From Puffinus mauretanicus (taxonomy: Eukaryota; Chordata; Aves; Procellariiformes; Procellariidae), in assembly GCA_023333565.1 (NCBI GenBank), contig JAJKFH010000553.1:558001-622000 (forward strand): a stretch of DNA of 64,000 bases, read 5' to 3'. The notes under the pieces were generated by a model. It did no database searches and had not been told where the DNA came from. It saw nothing but the letters and a program-made list of their open reading frames with translations. Numbering within the stretch: the stretch's first letter is position 1; each line of letters opens with the position of its first letter. The translations under genes were made by a program, and so were the position numbers. Positions 40,701 to 53,200 of the stretch are shown here, piece by piece.

Positions 40701-42800
40701 ATTGAACATGGGCAATGAGCAATTTCCTGGCTTCAGATCAACTCCAGCTGGTATGTGGGGTCCTGGATAAGGTATCAGCAACTTTATCCCAGGAAGGTGG
40801 TCTCCAGGTCTCTGGTGAGACTGATTTATTTACTGCTGCTGCCTCCTATTATACATTTGTCCTTCTGAATTTTATCAACAGGAAGGTGACTTACAGTGAG
40901 ACTGGAAGGAAGAGAGGATGTGTCCAATCAGTGGTACATGTTTAATCATCACTTTCTAATGGTATTTGGGGATTTCCTATTTAATCAGTAATTAATGTGC
41001 CTGGCAATTAATTCTGCAGGACTCTTGGTGCCCTGAGCACTGCGGAGTGGGTTCTGAGCAGACCTTACTTTCTTTGGGGAAATTCTGAGGAGTAATAAAG
41101 TTGCTGTAATGAATCGCAAAAGATACCAATTTCTTTTCTGGTTCCCTCTGACAGGTATGAATCTTTATTTTTTTAAACCAGGACATGTGCATTTCACCTT
41201 TTTGGTAGGCAAGCTGTAAAGGGCCAGGCACTGCAAAGGAAGGAAGGGAAAGAGAAAGCTCTTGCATTAAGAAAAGCTGCTATGAGTAGATTTTGCCTGG
41301 CGTCTCTCAGCCATGACATTCCCACATCCCTGAGGCACTTCAGAAGGAGATCTTTCCCGTTTTCCCGCCCTAAGCCCCTGTAAGTAATGCATTGTGTGGC
41401 CTGTGCCTGGCTACATGAGGTTCGTCACCTGGGCCATGCTCTGACCTTGCAAGTGCTGAGGTGGGCATGTTCCTGGATAGTGACTAATGAGCAATCTGAT
41501 CTGCAGTTTTAGCTGCTAGGAACCTTTAATAGTAAGTAAGTAGGTTAACAGGCACTGAGGAAAGGGCTTGTGGAAGAGAGAGGGGGCTGTGTAATGTCTA
41601 CTGAGAAAAGTGCACATGCGCAAAAAAGCGCACTGCAAAACTTGGCTATTTTATTCATGCTTCCCTCTGTCTCGGAGCACCTTGACCTGAGTCATTTGTG
41701 TTTGTGGCTGGTAACTTTGCACTGATTGGGGAGAAGAAAAAATAGAGGAGGAAAAATATTAAAAATGCTTCACTTGAGTTGGAGATTCAACACTGTCTTG
41801 GCTTACTGCCGGCTTCAAACACAACAGCAGAACCTCTTGTGTTTAGCCCCAAAGGAGTCCCTAATTAGTGGAGAAACTGCAAAGCTCTGAACATATTTGG
41901 GAATGCTTTAGTGCAGTGGCCCCCTGAGGTTCATTAAACAAATGAATTCAAAGCAGTCAAATAGCTAGGATCTTCAAAGTGACAAGGACCTCAGTCCCAG
42001 AAAAGGCAGCACAGCTGTGAAAGCAAGCTGGCATTGCAAATAAAATGTTTTCTAAACTGGGTGGAATAAAGGCACCCAGATCTCTGCAGCACACCAGGGG
42101 CTCCTGGACTCCCAGGCTTACCATGCTGCTCAACATGAGAATATACATCAAAAGCCCACTTAAGATCATTATTCAATCTTTGCTTCTCCTTCTCCTCCAT
42201 CCCTCCTCCCCACAGTCCTGCAGACTGCTGTTTGTGTTTAGGTACAAATATGCTCCAGCAACAGAACTGATCCAGAGGTGGGTGAGGGCATATTTGGATG
42301 CATATTATGCTTATACCTGTGTATTGATACACACATCTGCCCAGACACTGAAGAACAGCGAGGTCAGGGCTGGCTGTAAGGGGAAGCACAATCACTGCCA
42401 ATCTATTTTAGCATGAGTGGCAAAACACTTATTGTCAGCAGGAGCCGTGGTCTGTGCAGACTGGCACAAGCAGCCTGATTCTCCCGGTGTGGAGTGGGAT
42501 GGGCTTTGGTGGGTCTCAAGGACCCTCCCTTGTTTGAGAAATCACCTATCCCCCAGGGGTGCCCTGATCTTGAGACTCCCAAAGATGATGAGGAGCTGGG
42601 GCTCAGTGAGGTGGATGTCTCAGCTGACCCCAGGATGGGCAATCAAGCTGAAGGAACAGAAATGTGGGGATGCTGCTTCAGTTCCAAAGGATGCAGCACT
42701 CACCTCAGTGCTGGTCTTTGTTAGGAACACTTAAATAAGCTTAATCCTAATTTCTTTTGCTTAATTGGTGTAATAATATTGTTGAGCACTGCAGTGATAC
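31786..42800. other. Intergenic DNA right of PLET1, no gene seen
   Basis: No exon series, RNA gene or CR1 tail was found. The moderately GC-rich part (about 34.9-40.3 kb) yields many overlapping open frames on both strands. They have no domains, signal peptides or in-phase splice partners I could follow, so I treat them as chance. Confidence 0.5.
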
Positions 42801-42802
42801 TT

Positions 42803-42895
42803 TTCATCTGTAGAGTTTGAGGTGCTTTCAAAGCAGTGAGCATGAGTCTTCCCTTTTTACAGCTGGTGAAGCAGAGGCAGAGACACCCAGCACTT
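42803..42895. repeat. Ancient SINE/LINE relic (MIR/L3-like)
   Basis: GAGGTGCTTTCAAAGC, then CTTTTTACAGCTGGTGAAGC and AGGCAGAGA, resemble the amniote MIR/L3-type core (a GCGCTTT...AAAG part, then TTTTACAGATG..GAAACTGAGGCA). Highly diverged; family assignment is approximate. Confidence 0.45.
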
Positions 42896-45800
42896 GAGAC
42901 AGCAGAAATCCCTACGAGGCATGTGTTGTTCACTGGTCCACATGATCATATAGACATTGGTGATTTATTCCAATGTAACCAGATGGATTTTTAAATGACT
43001 GAGACTCATCAATTCATAGACAGGCCTGGGCTCAGAGTCTTGCCTGTGTTTATATTCAAAAAGATGTAAGAAGAAAAGAGGCCACGATGAGGATTTACAG
43101 ATGCATAGATACAAAAGTCCGAGACGAGACCTGAGGTCTGTGCAAGTCTGGGTCTAGTAACACGTGACAGGTATTAATGAAAATGTCACTAAACCTAAAG
43201 TCAAACTAGATAAGGAATTGCTCACGCTGACATACAAATAGAAAATAGGAAGGATGAAGCTATAGACAAAACAGATTTCCTGGGGTACTCTTTTGCTTAC
43301 AGGGAAGGGGCATCATCATTTACAGACCTACCTACTTCCTATGCCAGGTGCTTTGAATGTCCCTGAGGCCAGCTGAGGCAGTGGGAGACAAGGAACAGCC
43401 AAGTCAGGGAAATGAAGGGTTACAGGCAATTTGCTAGCGCGACCCCAGTGGCATTGGTGTAGGCTGAACTGGACAGATGCGTGGGAAGCAGGAGCCTCGT
43501 ACGAAAAGGGCAGTGCTCTGGGACTAGTCAGAAGGCTGCTCAAAGATCAAAGACTTTGTGGGAAACCTTACACCCTGCTCTCTTCAATAGTTCTGAACAA
43601 ACACCTTGCACATGACCTAATTATTTAGAAAATGGAGCCTGTTTCATAGCAAGTGCCCGTTCACAAATGGTCTCATGCAGATGAGGCTTGAACAGCCAGT
43701 GGCAGTGACATTTCTAAGGCAAGGTTGCAGCATTATGTTTGCATGGTGCAATATGAAGTGTTAGCCAAATACCTCCAGTGCCTCTTTCAGTCCCTAGCCC
43801 CTACATGAGCTGGGGCTTCCATCAGTTGTGATTAAGTATCATTCAGACGGAGTTTAAACTGTGTTAGGATGGAGAAGAGTGGGGGGAGAAAAAAAGAAAG
43901 TAGAGAACAAGGAACTGATCTTACTAGATCAAACTTGAGTCAAGAGGGTGCTAGATTATTTGCCTTGTGCCAGGTTTGGATGCAGGACTTCTCATTCACT
44001 CTGCTACCTGCAGAGTTTAAAGGGTATTTTCACGGTCTGTGGGGATGGAAAAACACGAATACGGGGATTGGAGTGCGGTCCCGATCCGTCAATGACTGCC
44101 TTGTCCAACAATAGCATGGAAAAATTCAGAAGGCTGCAGGAGCTGCAGTGAGATGTAGCACAGGGCATTTCACAGGGGTGCTGTGCTTATGGCTGTATCT
44201 GCAAGAAGGCTGAGGTGGGTTGACCGCATGCAGCCTGGTCAGCCTTTCCTATCTCAGCCTGTCTGATCGCACTAAGGTCCGGGGCAGGCTCTCCCTCACC
44301 AGAGTCCAAGTGCCTGGAGCGTGCACAAATGACGTGGATGACTCTGGAATGGGCTAACGGTATGGGCAGGTCTGCTGACCTGTCAGGGATGGATGCAGGC
44401 CTAGGGTGGGAGAGACACCATGGGAAGAAATCCCTTAGCAGGGGGAAATCAGTGAGCTGCTCTTGTCTTCAGTAAATCTCTGTCGATCAACACCGGGCTG
44501 TTCAATATGAGACGTCTCCCCCCAGGGATGTGTCTGTTCCCACAGCTGCTGTCCGAGTAATCTTTTGGGCCCTGATTTAAAGAGATGTTTACTCTCTTCA
44601 GAAAAAATGCAGCAAGTTCATATCCTTGCTTGCTTCCGCCCCGCCTCTTTGACACAGGATTTCCCAGCATCTCTGACTGTGTGAAAACACATTCCTTCAG
44701 ATTAAAAAAAAGGCAATTTTCTACTAGGGCAGCAGGAAGCAAAGTGCAGATTACAATACCTGATGGTGTTTTGGAGGAATGCTAGCATGTTCCTCTCACC
44801 ATGTGACAAGGCCATTATTGGTGCAGGGAAAGGATGAGTAATTGGATTTCTGCAGGGAGTAGGCACATGGGCAAGCTTGACCCTCCAGGGCTGCCTATCT
44901 GCTGCTGGGCAACCTAGAGAGGTGCTGGCACTGGGGGGAGCTGGCTCATCACAAAAATATCCTCAGTGGTACCACAGAGGAAAAACCTCTGCTGCCAGCA
45001 CCAGGAGCTCTGAGGTGTGCAGAGGGTTGAGAGGAGCCACGGGTCAGATTTGGGGTCAGGGAGGAAAGGCAGGACATAGTCCATGCAGCATTTACCTTTG
45101 CTCAGTTGGCTATCTACTCCATCTCTGCTCCTGTTTGGCCTCCTAAGGTGGCTCTGGTACAGGGCTAGAGCGTCCCAAACCAACCATAGTAATTACTCAA
45201 AATATATTAAAAGAGCACCCAAATTATAAAGATGGATGGGGTTCACTTTTTCATAGTATACAACAGCATAAACCCCTCAGGATACACAAGAGCTAGCTTT
45301 AACCTGATTAGCCCAATCCCTGGCATTGTTAGCAAGGCCTAGTTTACCTTCCTGAAAAGCCATTGCCTGTCTGTGGGTTGAATGCAGCGCAAGAGGGAAT
45401 GTGAGTTGCACCGATGTATCTTCTTTTTTGGTTTGGCTAAACACATTTCAGCTGATGAAAGCACAGTCATTTCTTTAAATTGTAGTTTAACCATGAGTAG
45501 CAAATCAATCTTCAATAATGGAAAGTCCAGCATGCGGGACCATATCACTGCAGTATTTCTCAACTCTCCTGTCTTCCGCAAGTCTCTTCTGTTTCCTGCT
45601 CGGGCACTGCAGCACCTTTGACGATATTGATTGAGTAAATTGTTGGAGCAGAACGTGTGCTCCCTTTTCCAACCAGAGAACACCTCTGCTCATTGTTGAT
45701 AAATTACATGTAAATTACCTGCTATTTCTTAAGTGCTAACATTAAAGAAGATACAAAAGTACTTTATCACCCTGTGAATATCAATAAGATGCTCTGTTTT

Positions 45801-47160
45801 CACTGGCTTTAAACAATGATGTTTGATGAAGGCTCATTTGAGAGAGATGCTGTGTTCCAGTGATACTTTCAAAGTTACACAAATGCAGTAAGGGCAGACT
45901 AACACACTTTTTGTCCCTCTCCTATTATTTCACTTGCTGTGTTTACTTAAATTAGGGGTGAGGAGCAGTTTTGTTGGCTATTAGTACAGTACAAAGCTCC
46001 TGTCAGTACTAATCCCTGTGCTCTGTGTCTGGGCCAGCTGCATTCATTTATTCATTTTCATTTATTCTTTCTCCCTCCTCTTTCCCTCTCTTCATCTATC
46101 TGTCTGATGCTGTTGAAGAGAAGCGGCATGGGAAACTGAGAATTAATCCAAAAGCCTTTCTTGATACTCAATTATGAGCAGTGAGAGGCAGATGATGTGC
46201 TACAGCAGGCGAACCCCTGGTCTCAGAGCTCCCTCAGAGCCAGCATGTACAGCAGGTAGAGAGGAGGTTTAGATCCACAGAGCAGTAATTATGCCCACTG
46301 TTTTGCTATCTTCAGAGAGGAAGCCAGGGCTCTTGAGAAGCATGAAGCCTGTCAAGCCTCCGATGGAGGACAACTCCAGGCACAAAAGACTGAGCTGGAC
46401 AAATCCAGGCATAAATTGTAGTGATGAGATTTACTGGAGTGGAGGATGTAAAGAGGGGGGAGGCATAGAGCTTCCTTTTCACCACATGACAGGAGAGCAA
46501 AGTGGACATCTTGCTCAATTCACATTTCAGCTTCCTACCATGAACAAGAATTTTATGTGCGTATTTCTTTTGGGGTTGACCTGATTAACAGTGAGGACAG
46601 GATCCTAGACCTTTATGGAGATCAGAACTCCTAAAATTTCCTGGCTCTGTTAGCAACCAATGCACAGCAGGAAACTGACCCTTATTAGGCAAACCACTCG
46701 TGAAACATTTTGCAGAGTTGTACTTCAAGAGTACAGCGCTTCAGAAGAGCCTAACATGTGATTTAGGTTTAACTCCTAAATTTAATGTTCCTTAAAATGG
46801 CATGTACTCTGATAGGCAGGCTTTGTGGATTCTGTCATGGAGAAACTTTTTCTTTAATGTTTTTATTCAAGAACCCCCACTAGATCAATGTATTCTGCTC
46901 CGTGAGCTCTGCAAATGCCTGGAGTTGTGCCAGTGCCAGCATACAAATTGAGGAAATAAACAGAACATAGCTGCATTTTCCTGATGAAGTTACTTGGTTT
47001 GCCCTTACTTGGTTTGCACCTACTTGTATTATTATGGTAAACATGAAAAGTCTCTCTTGAAGTAATTTTGTTAGTTGCTGTCCTGAGAGAAATAAGGCTT
47101 GTCTTTTCCTTTAAGTGCTTCCATCTGTATATGAGAGATATAAAGGAGGAGAAAATTCCT
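42896..47160. other. Intergenic DNA, no gene seen
   Basis: No coding, RNA or repeat feature that I can support was recognised here. Confidence 0.45.
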
Positions 47161-47165
47161 ATTCT

Positions 47166-47292
47166 CACCTTCTTTTGCAGAGGTGGAAGCATGGGGCAGA
47201 TGGATTAAGTGATGTGCCATGGCTATAAAGAGGGTCTGTAGCAGAGCCAAGAATTGCTTCCAGATTTCCAGTCCTGTACTTTAACTGCACAG
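47166..47292 (-). repeat. Ancient MIR-like SINE relic
   Basis: The stretch follows the reverse MIR consensus in order: TTTTGCAGAGGTGGAAGC, GGATTAAGTGATGTGCCATG, GTAGCAGAGCCAAGAATTGC and CCAGTCCTGTACTTTAACTG. These match the TTTTACAGATGAGGAAAC, GTTAAGTGACTTGCCC, GCAGAGC and CTCTTAACCAC blocks. It is one of the better-preserved old repeats here. Confidence 0.6.
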
Positions 47293-50159
47293 CCAACTTT
47301 CAGCTAAGCTCTGAGCAAATTTAAGCACACCAAAGGCAGCTGGCTGTTAACCTCAATGGTAACAATCATGAATAAAAGGGAGATCTGGCTCGGGAAGAAC
47401 AACAGAGAGCATAAAGCTAATAAACAAATCCCTCCACATTTTGCACAAGAGGAGGACCTGAGCTGACCTCACATGAGAGAGACGCTTTTGACACTTTGAA
47501 ACCTGGTGAATAATTAGGGGAGGGACTCCTGCCTTTCACTGATTTTGGGGGGCTGTCGGATTCCCCAGCTTGAGACTTCACCTGGTTTCTCTCTTGCTGT
47601 TTTCCTGGCACAGTGTGATCAGTTTTTTTGCTCCAGTTCAGCAGCTCTGGCCAGTCGGAGCTGGCTGTGGCTGATCCTTCTGCCTGTGGGTAAGATTTAG
47701 CATCTCCTCTGAACTAGCAGCATCCAAGAATGACAAACTAATGAATGGTGCTATTCGGAGAGCACATGTTGGCACCAGTGCTCAATTTATCAAAGGTGAA
47801 GAGGGACCAGAGTTAATTATATACCAAGAATTATATTAATATAACATGAAGGGTTTTAGTTAAGCCTCTCACAGCCAGGTTGCTCAGTGCACAGGTGCTG
47901 GATCCTGTTAGTTCTCTGGGATGCAAATCTTTCTGACTTGCTGTCACGTCCTAGAGGAGAGTAAAGAGCTTGCCTTGTCCCAGGTTTTCTTTCCTGTTTG
48001 CTTTGGCCCAGGGATTTGCAGGTAAATCAGTTCTTTCTTACTAGACATGCTTATTTAAACTTTAGCTCTTGCTATTTCTTCATGTTTCAGTGATCATTAC
48101 TAAGCTGCTGCTAGATGCAAGCCTGTTTCTTGGAAGTTTTAAGTGCAACTTCTGTGCTGAATGCCCTGTGACTTTGTTTTCTCTGTCCTTAGAGGCAACT
48201 TGCCTCTACCTCCTGGCCTGGCCTACCATGGCACTTGCACTGACTCTTTTCTGAGGATAGTGAGTTTGTCGGAGCATTGAGACTTTTCAGTGCTGTCTGC
48301 TGGAGCTTATCACCCCATGGGCTCACAGTGAAGTCACACCCTAGGGTTAGCTCTCTGACAAAATACTAATTTACTGTGCCTTGCTGTTTCTGTACAGCTC
48401 TAATAAGGGCTACTGTAAGATTTCTGCTGGAGGATTTAGGGAGGAAGGTTTTGTTTCCTTCAGAGGGCAATGATTTCCCCAGATGAGAATCCTTCAGAGG
48501 CAAGGCTAGGGGACAGAGCCAGAGCTGTCCAGCTGAGTGAGTGGAAACCAAGGTGGCATCCTAAATAAATCACTCTCATATTCTTACTCTAAATATACAC
48601 AGTACTTAAATATTGCAAATCCCTGACAATCCTTCAATTTTATAAACTCTGTGGATTGATTTTTTCCAATGAAATCCTCCCACTGCAAGATCCAGGTTCA
48701 TTTATATGAATTATACAATGATTTATTTAATGACCTACTTTGAGTGCTATAAATTCCACGATGTCCATGCAATTTATTATTTAAATGCCATATAAATCAT
48801 GCAGGACAGAGAAAGTGGAGAATGTGTGTGGAAGAGAATAGCTGACGTGATGCCTGACTGGGAGGAAAACAAGGCATGGAGTCAAAGTGGCGCGCGTGTG
48901 GTGAAGTGCTCTGGGATTTGTACAAACATGGCTAGTCCCACTCAAACGTTTATCAGTTGGCCATCTGGGCTGAAAGGGAGATGATACTCATCACATGTAA
49001 CCCAACTCTAGGTGACTTGCTCCTCCTTCTGTAGGGGTTTTTGGTTTAGTCTCTGTGTTGTATTTGTGTGCCTTTCTCTTTCTAGAAAAAACTCGTAATT
49101 TTCAAGCCACTCAGTTTGCTCATCACTCTCATTTCTCCTGCCATGCTCCCTCATCTATTGTCCATATAGCTCTCCTTACTATGCAGATGATTTCTTTTAT
49201 ACTATATACTATAATTATTTCCTATATACTGTCCCAGACTATCTGCTAAGCTATACAGGCATAGCTCCTGTTATTTGCAATGGTTGGAAGACTTATCCTA
49301 TTGCTGTTTGGCAAGAACAGATGCTAAATTTGCCTGGATTATATCTAAAGTTTCTAAGGCAAACTTCTTCCTCTCAAGTCCTTGGCAAATCCGGTGACTC
49401 CTTCCTCCTCTCTTTTTGCACATCCAGGCAAGCTGAAAGCAGAGGTAGGCTCCTGCCAGGTGCTCTGGCTATGAGATGCCACTGCAGATTCAATGCCAAG
49501 CTGGGTATTCTCAGGAGCAAACAGAGGAGAGAAGTGTGGCTTTTCCCGTGTGCAGAAGGCCATGATGAAAGCATAAAACTGTTGATAGCCTCTTTGTGGT
49601 AAGTGTAGAAGAGGAGGAGTATGAGGACAGCTTGTGCGTGGAGGGCCTGTGCACAGAGGAAGATGCTGCTTGAATGTAAACACTTTTTTTGATTGGCTCA
49701 AGACTCTTTCCTAATGCAGGGAAGGGCTGAAATCAGCATGTTTCTGCACTTGTACTGAGATGTGAGTCAACCCCCGTTCCCATAAAACAGCCTGGCTTAG
49801 CTCCTGTTTCTTGGAACAGCTTCAAGAGGAATTGTTTGGGAGATTTCTTCAGCTAAGTATGTTGCAAAGGCATTGATTTACTCTAAAAGAACCTTAATGG
49901 TTAGTCAGTGAGCGTGGAGCACTGAGAGGGGCCCACAGAAAAACATCCAAAGGTAGTGTATGGTCTCATCTTAGCTGTATCTGAACCTGTTTGCCACCTT
50001 TCTTCTTTCTCTCTCTTCCAAAATGAGAAGAAGCTGGGAATACATGCACATGCATATAGATCAAACGAAAGACCTGCTTTCAGAGACATCTCATGTTAGC
50101 AGTTATGTGCTGGAGGAATGATCTCCATCTAAAGATGCTCTAAATTAAAGAAAGGTTTC

Positions 50160-50247
50160 AACGGTGTTAATTAGTTAATGGTTGCAAAGAGCTCTGAAAA
50201 TGCAAAGACCCCTATAAATGATAATTATTATTGTTGTTATTGTCAGG
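50160..50247 (+). repeat. Ancient MIR/L3-type 3' tail
   Basis: GCAAAGAGCTCTGAAAATGC, then CCCTATAAATGATAATTATT and a TTG/TTATTG run, match the typical tail of amniote MIR/L3 elements (AAAGCGCTTTGA...CTATATAAATGCTAATTATTATT). Confidence 0.5.
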
Positions 50248-53200
50248 TCTACAGCAGCGAAGCACGTATAATTGGTGGTTAAGCTCCCCAGACACAGACT
50301 AATCCTACCACTAAGTGGTATAATCAGGATCAGTTCAGCTCAGCTTGTGGGAACAGTGGGAAGGTTGAAGCATGGGGATGTCAAAACACTGATCTCCATT
50401 AGGTCCCTTTGGTCCCTGGGGCCAGAACTCATGCTCCTGCGTGGCACCGCCTTCTTTCTTCAGGAACATTAACTTTACTGTTATTAGTTGATATACCTCC
50501 TTTTATGTACCAGGTCAAGAAAGGCATCAGCTTGATTTTTTTTTTTTAATTCATGCATAAACTCATCATAGGAGCAATTTTATGCCCTGGAGACCTTGCA
50601 GTCTCAGTGGAAAAGATGAGTGGAAAAGGACTCAAATCCAATAATGAACGGCCTAAACATAGCCCCCACGTGACAAAGCCAGGAGCAAACATCCTCTGTG
50701 AGTCCAGTGGATACGTTTGGACTGTCCAAAAACTCCATCTTGAGTTAGCTGTCCATGCGTCTATTAACAAGCCTATCTGCCTTTTTTGCCTGGGCTGCTG
50801 TGATGAATGCCAGTTGACTGCTAGTGCCCCAGTGCAGGGGTGCTTGGCTGCTTCTGTTGTGGGCGATGGTACAACGTGCTTCAGCTGCTGGAAATTATCA
50901 GGCATTTGTCATGGAAATAAATTAGATCATTTAAAAATGAGTACATTGCTGGTAACCACTGTCCCTTCAAGCTGTGCAGCCCCATTCATCTGCCCAGATG
51001 CAGCTTGAAGCAGTGTATATCTGAATGAGAACCTGAGGGAGTGGGTGTTGGCAAAAGCCCATTTCATTAGAGACCTCATATTTGGTCCTGTCTCAACAAG
51101 CTTTTGTGTTGCTCCTTGGCATGCATTTCTTTCTTATCAGCTCACAAAGGACTTAATGGGATGGGGAACAATCTTTGGCTGTGCTGACTAATTGTGTGCC
51201 TTGTAATCCTGCCAAACAAGGCACAGTCTGCATGTTCACATATTACTGTGATGTGAAGACACATTTACCCTGTTCTCAGGTAAGTCGGTTGCTGATAAAT
51301 GTTTTCATCACACCTGTCAAACGTACCTTTTTTGTTCTAAAGACAAACAAACATCCCCTCTTCAACCAAGTCTTCTCTGTGGTAACTTTATATGGTAACG
51401 TCATCATGAGATTAGGGAGGCAGGAAAACCTGTGCTTAAAAATACCAGAGAGGAGCCAGAAGTGTTTGGGGATTTTTCAGCCCTAATTGGCTTTTTTGTT
51501 GGTAAATATCAATTTGATGTGCTAGAAGATTTTCCTGGAAATATGTCTATTGTAAACTTCCATCAAGAGGGTTTCTCAAGTCCCCTAAGGAAAATGAGCA
51601 AATGGTTGTGTATACACACCCAAATTCAGGATTTGGGCTGTGTCGTGCTCCATTCATGTTGGGCCAGTGGCTTACTCTCGAGTATGTGCATTGCAGTGCC
51701 TTCTACCCTGGACCAGCAGCTTTATGAGTGATTGCATCTTGTGGGATGCTGCTCTTCACTGACAGGGTATTGTCCCTGCCACGTTCCCAAAACCTAGCTA
51801 GATGTACAAAGATAAGATATCCTTAGCCTGGGCGTGCTGTGGGAATGTGAAAGGGGATCTGTGTGCTGCTGAAACCTGGAGGTTAATTCCCTGCCTGAAA
51901 GAGAGGCCAATAAATACAAGAGGGTGCTCACAGCTGTGCTACTGGTAATCTCTGAGCATAACCTGAGGGATGGGCATGAGCCTCCTTTCCTTGGGCCTTT
52001 ACTTAGGAGAACTAATCATTGATTTCTATCAGCGAGTTCTTCAAATATGAAACTAAGCTCTGAAGTGTTCCCCTGCAGCCATTCAGTTTGGGGAATGGAC
52101 TGGTGGAGTGATGTGAAAGAAAGGTTTGTTTTCTTAATGCCAGCATGGCCCAAAGGCAGACTGATGCTTTTCCATCAGCAATGTGGCCTCTATGCAACAG
52201 GTGCTGCCTCCCCCAGTCATCTTCCTCCTGCCTTAGCATGAGAGGTCTTTAAGCAATTACTGAACTTTAACCTCTTCCACCTTGCTATGAGCAAAAACAC
52301 CTGCACAAAATGGGCAGCAGGAGGTAATTTCACAGTTGGACAGCCATGACTCAGAAGACCCCCCTACCTCCTCCAGCTGAAGTCAGGATGATAACAGCCT
52401 TCCCTTCGCTGAGGGAAGTGAGAAAGCCTCAGTGCTCTCTTTATGTTAAAATTTGCTCTTTTTTCCTTTCCCCATTTTAAAAAGAACTGCTGTGTGGAAT
52501 CAGATTATTCTTCATAACTTTTCTCTAAAGCAGTCTGATGTCTGTACCAGAAGCAGCAGAGGTCTGTATCTTCCTCTCTGCCCCCTCCACTCCTGCTTGC
52601 ACCCGTGTCTGATTTTGACATAAGAGAGAGTAAAGGTTCACTCTAGGCAACAGCATGTTCAGACCTGGAAGACTAAGTCGGGGTATTTTTCTCCTTAGTA
52701 GCACATAATGGAGCTAGCTGGTTTCCTGCAGCATTTAGCCTAGCTTTACAGGAGATAAAGCCCTTAAATTAACATTTATATCATTTTACACCTTAGCTAG
52801 TTCCATTCTGTCTATCCAGACCTTTTCAGGCAACATAACACAGAGTCTGTTTCCCCTTCTTTGTAGATAGAGCAGTGTTGTTGGGTGGTGTATGATAGCT
52901 TGGCACAGACTGGGAATCGGAGCACATGAAGCTGAAATGACAAGCCAGCAAAGCTGAGACTGGCATGCCAGTTAGTGTATTGCAGCAGAGACCCAGGATG
53001 TTGATGTCACCTCTTTGGTAGCTAATAATTTAGGTCTGTGCTGGGGGAAAGCCAGTGGAGATGCACACTTGGAAGCTGCTTGCACCAGCTGAAGTGCTGG
53101 CCCAGCTCATCACCGATGTTATGAGTTTCATTAACCACTTTGATTCTTAAAGCTGGAATAAATTGTCTGAAAATGTGATAGTGAATGGTAAGGATTTTTG